Positions 4,772 through 8,271 of a DNA stretch of 8,271 nucleotides are shown piece by piece. Location of the stretch: NCBI GenBank assembly GCA_004298725.1, contig SCQA01000258.1, forward strand, positions 1 through 8,271. Direction: 5' to 3'. Below the pieces are notes generated by a model. The model did not search any database. It was not told where the DNA came from and was given only the letters and a program-made list of their open reading frames with translations. The stretch is from a bacterium. GTDB lineage: Bacteria > Desulfobacterota > GWC2-55-46. The translations under genes and the position numbers were made by a program. Positions within the stretch are counted from its first letter, which is position 1; each line of letters begins with the position of its first letter.

Positions 4772-5599
4772 GTGGACATACAATCTTTAAAACAGGTCAT
4801 AGAGTCTTTGATATTCGCTTCAGAGACGACCATCACGCTTGGCGCGATATGCGCGGTGCTTGAAGGCGAAGATAAGGCCGAGATAAAGGCCGCGCTTAAA
4901 GAGCTTGTGGACGACTACAGGCAAAAAAGCGGAGGCATATTCATAGAAGAGGTCGCCGGAGGCTATCAGTTCAGGACAAACCCCGAGGCTTCGCCGTGGC
5001 TTAAAAGGCTTTTCAAGACAGGCTCGCAAAAACTCTCCCGGGCGGCCATGGAGAGCCTTGCCATAATCGCCTACAAACAGCCTGTAACGAGAGGGGAGCT
5101 TGAGGCCGTGCGCGGAGTTGACTCCGGCGGGGTGCTTTCAACCCTTATGGAGAAGCGGCTTGTAAAGATAACGGGCAAAAAAGACGTGCCGGGCAGGCCC
5201 GTGGTTTACGGCACAACAAGGGAATTTCTTGAGACGTTTGATTTGAAGGATTTGTCGTGCCTGCCGATCATTAAGGATGCGCGGGCACAGGAGGAGGAAG
5301 ATGGAACGAACGTCCGGCAAGCGCTTGAAAAGGGAGAGGACGCCGCTAAAGAAGCGAACCGCGCCGAAGCCGTCCCGGCAAACGAAGGGCAAGGCGGAGA
5401 GCCTTCAGAAGGAGAGGCCGCCTCTAAAGAAGTCGGCCTTGTGGAGGGCGAGGGCGGTCCCGCGGACGAAGGGCAAGACCGAGGGCGGGCAGAGCCTTCA
5501 GAAGGAGAAGACGCCTCTAAAGAAACCGCCTGTGCCGAAGACGGCCCCGCAGGCGAAGAGCAAGGCGAAGAGCGCGCAGACAAGAGAGGCAAGCCCTAA
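4772..5599 (+). CDS. scpB: Segregation and condensation protein B, with acidic C-terminal tail
   Basis: ScpB dimerises and wraps the ScpA linker in the SMC-ScpAB condensin. From the GTG start the protein has 275 residues; typical ScpB has about 170-200. Residues 1-165 are the two winged-helix domains: SLKQVIESLIFASETTITL near 5-23, then LSRAAMESLAIIAYKQPVTR (88-107), and the signature GRPVVYGTTREFLETFDLKDL at 141-161. From about residue 172 a low-complexity acidic tail follows, rich in Glu, Gly, Ala and Asp, with three imperfect repeats of the type SEGEAASKE. This whole tail is encoded by DNA that in the +1 frame encodes the basic N-terminus of RluB. The tail is probably disordered and may be a by-product of the overlap, not a functional domain. 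The start is chosen on AGGAGGG at 4762-4768. Confidence 0.93.
   Translation: MDIQSLKQVIESLIFASETTITLGAICAVLEGEDKAEIKAALKELVDDYRQKSGGIFIEEVAGGYQFRTNPEASPWLKRLFKTGSQKLSRAAMESLAIIAYKQPVTRGELEAVRGVDSGGVLSTLMEKRLVKITGKKDVPGRPVVYGTTREFLETFDLKDLSCLPIIKDARAQEEEDGTNVRQALEKGEDAAKEANRAEAVPANEGQGGEPSEGEAASKEVGLVEGEGGPADEGQDRGRAEPSEGEDASKETACAEDGPAGEEQGEERADKRGKP
5289..5297 (+). promoter_or_regulatory. Shine-Dalgarno for rluB inside scpB
   Basis: AGGAGGAGG is followed by AAG and then ATG at 5301, a strong initiation site. In the scpB frame the same bases encode part of a run of glutamates. It favours 5301 over the in-frame ATG at 5277, which has only a weak AAGG right beside it. Confidence 0.8.
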
Positions 5600-6356
5600 C
5601 CTTCAACGTCTTCAGAAGGTAATCGCCGCGGCAGGCATAACGTCGAGGCGCAAGGCCGAGGAGCTTATAGCCGAGGGCAGGGTGGTGGTGAACGGCAAGA
5701 CGGTGACGGAGCAGGGCGCAAAAGTTGACCCGCTCCGCGATTCAGTATTGGTTGACGGCCGCAAAATTACAGGCAGGCCCGCGCCATTGTGCGAGTATGT
5801 TCTGCTTAACAAACCCAAAGGCTTTATAAGCGCGGTGTCAGACCCGCTTAACAGGCCGGTTGTGGTTGACCTTGTAAAGGGCGTGAGGGGGCGCCTTTAC
5901 CCTGTCGGCAGGCTTGATTACGACGCCGAGGGCGTGCTGTTGCTTACTAACGACGGAGACCTCTCCAATCATCTGATCCACCCCAAGTTCGGCGTGCAAA
6001 AGACATATCTCGTTAAAGTTAAAGACGCGCCTTCGCAAGAGGCCATATCAAGGCTTGAAAGGGGCGTTTACCTTGAAGACGGCAAGACATTGCCGGCGAA
6101 GGCCCATTTTATAAGACGGACAGCTGAAAACTCATGGATAGAGCTTACCGTGCGCGAGGGCAGAAACAGGCTTGTAAAGCGCATGTGCATGGCCATAGGT
6201 CACCCTGTGGCAAAGCTTAAAAGGACGGAGTTTGCCGGAATAAAGCTCGGCCTGTTAAAGCCAGGCGAATATAGAAGGCTGACGCCTCAGGAGGTGGGAG
6301 CGCTTAAAAGCCTTTACTCCAAGGAAAGTTCTTCGGATAATGCGGCGCAAGGTTAA
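5301..6356 (+). CDS. rluB: 23S rRNA pseudouridine synthase, RluB/RsuA family, with basic N-terminal tail
   Basis: The enzyme isomerises a uridine in ribosomal RNA to pseudouridine (U2605-type in 23S for RluB; RluB, RluE, RluF and RsuA are hard to tell apart). From ATG 5301 it has 351 residues, about 100 more than the usual core. Residues 1-99 are a Lys/Arg/Pro-rich tail with three repeats (LKRER-TPLKK, LQKER-PPLKK, LQKEK-TPLKK) that lies wholly within the scpB overlap. The S4 RNA-binding domain begins directly after, LQRLQKVIAAAGITSRRKAE near 101-120, and the catalytic domain has GRLDYDAEGVLLLTNDGDL with catalytic Asp at about residue 206. The basic tail resembles RNA-binding extensions seen on some RsuA-family enzymes and could help bind rRNA. 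It overlaps scpB by 299 nt in the +1 frame and the next gene by 17 nt, so coupled expression is likely. Confidence 0.92.
   Translation: MERTSGKRLKRERTPLKKRTAPKPSRQTKGKAESLQKERPPLKKSALWRARAVPRTKGKTEGGQSLQKEKTPLKKPPVPKTAPQAKSKAKSAQTREASPNLQRLQKVIAAAGITSRRKAEELIAEGRVVVNGKTVTEQGAKVDPLRDSVLVDGRKITGRPAPLCEYVLLNKPKGFISAVSDPLNRPVVVDLVKGVRGRLYPVGRLDYDAEGVLLLTNDGDLSNHLIHPKFGVQKTYLVKVKDAPSQEAISRLERGVYLEDGKTLPAKAHFIRRTAENSWIELTVREGRNRLVKRMCMAIGHPVAKLKRTEFAGIKLGLLKPGEYRRLTPQEVGALKSLYSKESSSDNAAQG
5321..5590 (+). repeat. Three imperfect direct repeats within the scpB/rluB overlap
   Basis: Repeat units begin near 5321, 5399 and 5492, 78 and 93 nt apart. Units two and three share GAGCCTTCAGAAGGAGA, then GCCTCTAAAGAA a few bases on; unit one is a more diverged copy. 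A second conserved block, GAAGGGCAAG, occurs near 5383 and 5468. Both spacings are multiples of three, so each copy is read in the same two frames. Confidence 0.8.
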
Positions 6357-7020
6357 AAAGGCCGGCGCGAATAAAGCCGTAATGCTTTATTACAAGAGCC
6401 TTTTTGGGGCGTTCGGGCCGCAGGGGTGGTGGCCGGGCAGGACGCGCTTTGAAATTATAACCGGCGCCATACTTACGCAAAACACCGCGTGGACTAACGT
6501 CGAAAAGGCTATTTGGAATTTAAAGTCGGCAAGGCTTCTTACGCCGGAAAAGATGCGCCTTGCCCCTGTTAGCGAGCTTTCAGCCCTTATACGTCCCGCA
6601 GGGTACTTCAACGTAAAGGCCAAGAGGCTTAAAAATTTTATTGCCTATCTGTATGAAAAACACGGCGGCAGTCTCGCAAGGCTATTTAAAAGAGACGCGG
6701 AAGCGTTAAGGGCGGAACTTCTTGGCGTAAACGGCATAGGCCCGGAGACGGCGGATTCGATAATTCTTTACGCGGCGAGACGCCCGGAGTTTGTAATTGA
6801 CGCTTATACCAAGCGGATAAGCACGCGCCACGCTCTCGCGCCGCATGACGTTGGTTATGATGATTTGAAGGCGCTCTTTACCGGAAGCCTCCCGCTTGAT
6901 ACCCGGTTATTCAACGAATACCACGCGCTTATAGTTAAGACAGGCAAAGACTATTGCAAAAGGACGAACCCGCGGTGTTGTGAGTGCCCGCTTGGCGCGT
7001 TTTTAAAAGACAGTGAATAA
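6340..7020 (+). CDS. Endonuclease III-like DNA glycosylase (COG2231, MagIII/MpgII-like)
   Basis: A 226-residue HhH-GPD protein of the endonuclease III-related COG2231 group, whose characterised members (H. pylori MagIII, T. maritima MpgII) remove 3-methyladenine and other alkylated bases. Hallmarks are FGPQGWWPG (25-33), GAILTQNTAWTNVEKAI (42-58), the helix-hairpin-helix LLGVNGIGPETADSIILYA (127-145) and the catalytic Asp154 in FVIDAYTKRI. Glu136 occupies the place of the endonuclease III lyase lysine, as is usual here, predicting a monofunctional glycosylase. Cys206, Cys213 and Cys216 follow the C-x6-C-x2-C pattern of the iron-sulfur loop, but the fourth ligand position (222) is Leu and the protein ends four residues later. 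The ATG at 6340 overlaps rluB by 17 nt; an ATG at 6382, nearer the usual family start, is an alternative. Confidence 0.88.
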   Translation: MRRKVKKAGANKAVMLYYKSLFGAFGPQGWWPGRTRFEIITGAILTQNTAWTNVEKAIWNLKSARLLTPEKMRLAPVSELSALIRPAGYFNVKAKRLKNFIAYLYEKHGGSLARLFKRDAEALRAELLGVNGIGPETADSIILYAARRPEFVIDAYTKRISTRHALAPHDVGYDDLKALFTGSLPLDTRLFNEYHALIVKTGKDYCKRTNPRCCECPLGAFLKDSE

Positions 7021-7065
7021 TGAATGGTGACTGATTTGTCAACCGATAACCGTTCACCGATAACC
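7013..7065. repeat. Degenerate heptamer repeats between the glycosylase gene and mutL
   Basis: GTGAATA, ATGAATG and GTGACTG run in tandem at 7013-7033. ACCGATA, ACCGTTC, ACCGATA and ACC run in tandem at 7042-7065. The right array is made of complements of GGTGAAC/GGTTATC units, so the two arms are related in inverted orientation. The left arm supplies the last codons and stop of the glycosylase gene; the right arm fills the region where the mutL Shine-Dalgarno would be. Confidence 0.7.
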
Positions 7066-7070
7066 AGCTT

Positions 7071-8271
7071 ATGGCAGATAGAATCAGGATACTTGAGGCT
7101 TCTCTCGCGGCAAAGATAGCCGCCGGAGAGGTCGTTGACAGGCCCGCTTCAGTGGTGAAGGAGCTTATTGAAAATTCCATTGACGCCGGCGCGAAGAGCA
7201 TTGCCGTTTTTATAGTCGAAGGCGGCAAACGCATGATAAGGGTCGTTGACGACGGCGTAGGCATGTCGCGCTCGGACGCGCAGGCGGCATTTCAAAGGCA
7301 CGCCACAAGCAAGGTTTCATGCGAGGAAGACCTTGAACGGATTGAAACGCTCGGCTTCAGGGGCGAGGCTCTCGCAAGCATATCGGCGGTGTCAAGGGTG
7401 CGCCTTCGCACCAAGGAGTGCGGCGCTCTTACCGGCGTTTCGGTTATTGTGGAGGGCGGCGGCGAAGCCCGCCTTGACGACGACGGCGTGCCGGAAGGCG
7501 CGTCAGTGGAAGTTAAAGATATTTTTTACAACCTGCCGGCGCGCCTTAAATTTTTGCGTTCGGCTGATTCTGAATACGGCAGGGTGCTTGACGTTTTTAA
7601 AAAAGCGGCGCTTATAAACCCGGGCATAAGTTTTTCCCTTATGCACGGCTCGTCTTCTTCAAGGGGAATTTACGTTGTAAGCGGCACTTTGGCGGAGCGA
7701 GTCGCCGGGCTTTTTCCGGAGTACAAGGCGACGGACTTTACCGAGGCGCGTTCCCCTGTTGTAAACGGCCTCATCGCCAGCCACGAAGTAAGTTTTTCAA
7801 CAACCAAGTGCTTGTATGTATACGTTAATAAGAGGCCGGTAAAGGACAGGTCAATAAACAGCGCCATACTTGACGGCTACGGCACTATACTTGACCGCGG
7901 GCGTTATCCGTTTGCCGTGTTGAATATTACAATAGCGCCTGAAGATGTTGACGTAAATATACATCCGGCAAAAACAGAGGTGCGGTTTAAAAGCCAAAGG
8001 TATGTTTATGACGCTGTTAAGGCCGCTGTAAGACGCGCGCTTGGCATGGAGGTTGGCGCGGTAAGTCAAGCATGGCAGACAAGGCCCGTGGACTTAAGGC
8101 CTGTAAATCCTGTTGTTTATTATAGCGAAGGTAAGGCCGACCAGCAAAAAAACTTTTACGCTAACGAACCTGTTGCAGTGTATGGCGCTGAACCAAGGCT
8201 TTTTCAGGGCGATGTTGCAGACACCGCGGACGCGGGCTTTTCAACTGACGTTAAAACGCCGGAACTTGCCG
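7071..8271 (+). CDS. mutL: DNA mismatch repair protein MutL, 3' end cut by window edge
   Basis: MutL is the ATP-driven coordinator that links mismatch recognition by MutS to strand incision. The first 400 codons are present. The GHKL ATPase domain shows IAAGEVVDRPASVVKELIEN (17-36) followed by SIDAGA with the catalytic Glu of motif I, VVDDGVGM (58-65), RHATSKV (76-82) and GFRGEALASI (95-104). The transducer domain follows with DIFYNLPARLKFL and VNIHPAKTEVRF. Beyond this, the visible sequence is a low-conservation linker. The C-terminal dimerisation domain, and whether it holds a DQHAxxE endonuclease motif, lie outside the window. The ATG at 7071 matches the family N-terminus (RIRILEASLAAKIAAGE) but has no Shine-Dalgarno; the preceding 50 bp are repeat-derived. 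It probably depends on transcription from the upstream cluster. Confidence 0.97.
   Translation, partial: MADRIRILEASLAAKIAAGEVVDRPASVVKELIENSIDAGAKSIAVFIVEGGKRMIRVVDDGVGMSRSDAQAAFQRHATSKVSCEEDLERIETLGFRGEALASISAVSRVRLRTKECGALTGVSVIVEGGGEARLDDDGVPEGASVEVKDIFYNLPARLKFLRSADSEYGRVLDVFKKAALINPGISFSLMHGSSSSRGIYVVSGTLAERVAGLFPEYKATDFTEARSPVVNGLIASHEVSFSTTKCLYVYVNKRPVKDRSINSAILDGYGTILDRGRYPFAVLNITIAPEDVDVNIHPAKTEVRFKSQRYVYDAVKAAVRRALGMEVGAVSQAWQTRPVDLRPVNPVVYYSEGKADQQKNFYANEPVAVYGAEPRLFQGDVADTADAGFSTDVKTPELA

Noticed and set aside
5206..5592. 128-codon antisense frame opposite the scpB/rluB overlap, rich in Ser, Pro and Ala.
   Set aside because: Its composition is what GAA/GAG-rich repeat DNA gives on the reverse strand; no start signal or family resemblance.
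7333..7617. 94-codon plus-strand frame within mutL.
   Set aside because: It lies in another frame of the conserved MutL ATPase and transducer region and resembles nothing known.

Overview
The window looks like a bacterial chromosome segment with two unlike halves. The organism is probably an anaerobic or facultative member of the Desulfobacterota/Nitrospirota type. That guess rests on the gene order (site-2 protease, trpS, scpA, scpB, rluB), on heavy use of CTT for Leu and ATA for Ile in the backbone genes, and on a tryptophanyl-tRNA synthetase carrying a complete four-cysteine iron-sulfur motif. The assignment is weak and comes from family knowledge, not a search.

Left part (1 to about 2280) is a scrap-yard of accessory DNA. 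On the minus strand lies the 5' two-thirds or more of a radical SAM/SPASM protein, cut by the window edge at what looks like its first SPASM cysteine. Just upstream, in the same reading frame, is a 27-codon fragment with an excellent ribosome binding site; its sequence matches the N-terminus of DUF262 (GmrSD-type) proteins and it breaks off at a junction. On the plus strand follow a strong terminator with no upstream gene in the window, a complete small phage head-module gene (DUF6148-like), and the first quarter of a lambda-type portal gene that ends at a breakpoint. About 300 bp of non-coding DNA then holds a C/G-rich hairpin repeat bracketed by 11-bp inverted repeats and an AT-rich palindrome.

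Right part (2290 to 8271) is a tight plus-strand housekeeping cluster: M50 site-2 protease, trpS, scpA, scpB, rluB, an endonuclease III-like DNA glycosylase (COG2231, MagIII/MpgII-like) and mutL (cut by the right edge). Three junctions overlap (S2P/trpS by 1 nt, scpB/rluB by 299 nt, rluB/glycosylase by 17 nt) and trpS/scpA are 2 nt apart, so a shared transcript is likely. Functionally it joins tryptophan charging, SMC-ScpAB chromosome organisation, rRNA pseudouridylation, base-excision repair and mismatch repair.

The most interesting signal is the scpB/rluB overlap. The acidic tail of ScpB and the basic tail of RluB are written in two frames over the same roughly 300 bp, built from three direct repeats whose spacings (78 and 93 nt) keep both frames open. 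Other points of note are a 25-bp hairpin between scpA and scpB, the missing fourth cluster cysteine in the glycosylase, and a heptamer repeat between that gene and mutL. No complete novel defence or peptide-modification system can be demonstrated here; the radical SAM gene and the DUF262 fragment are the only hints, and the former's context lies outside the window.
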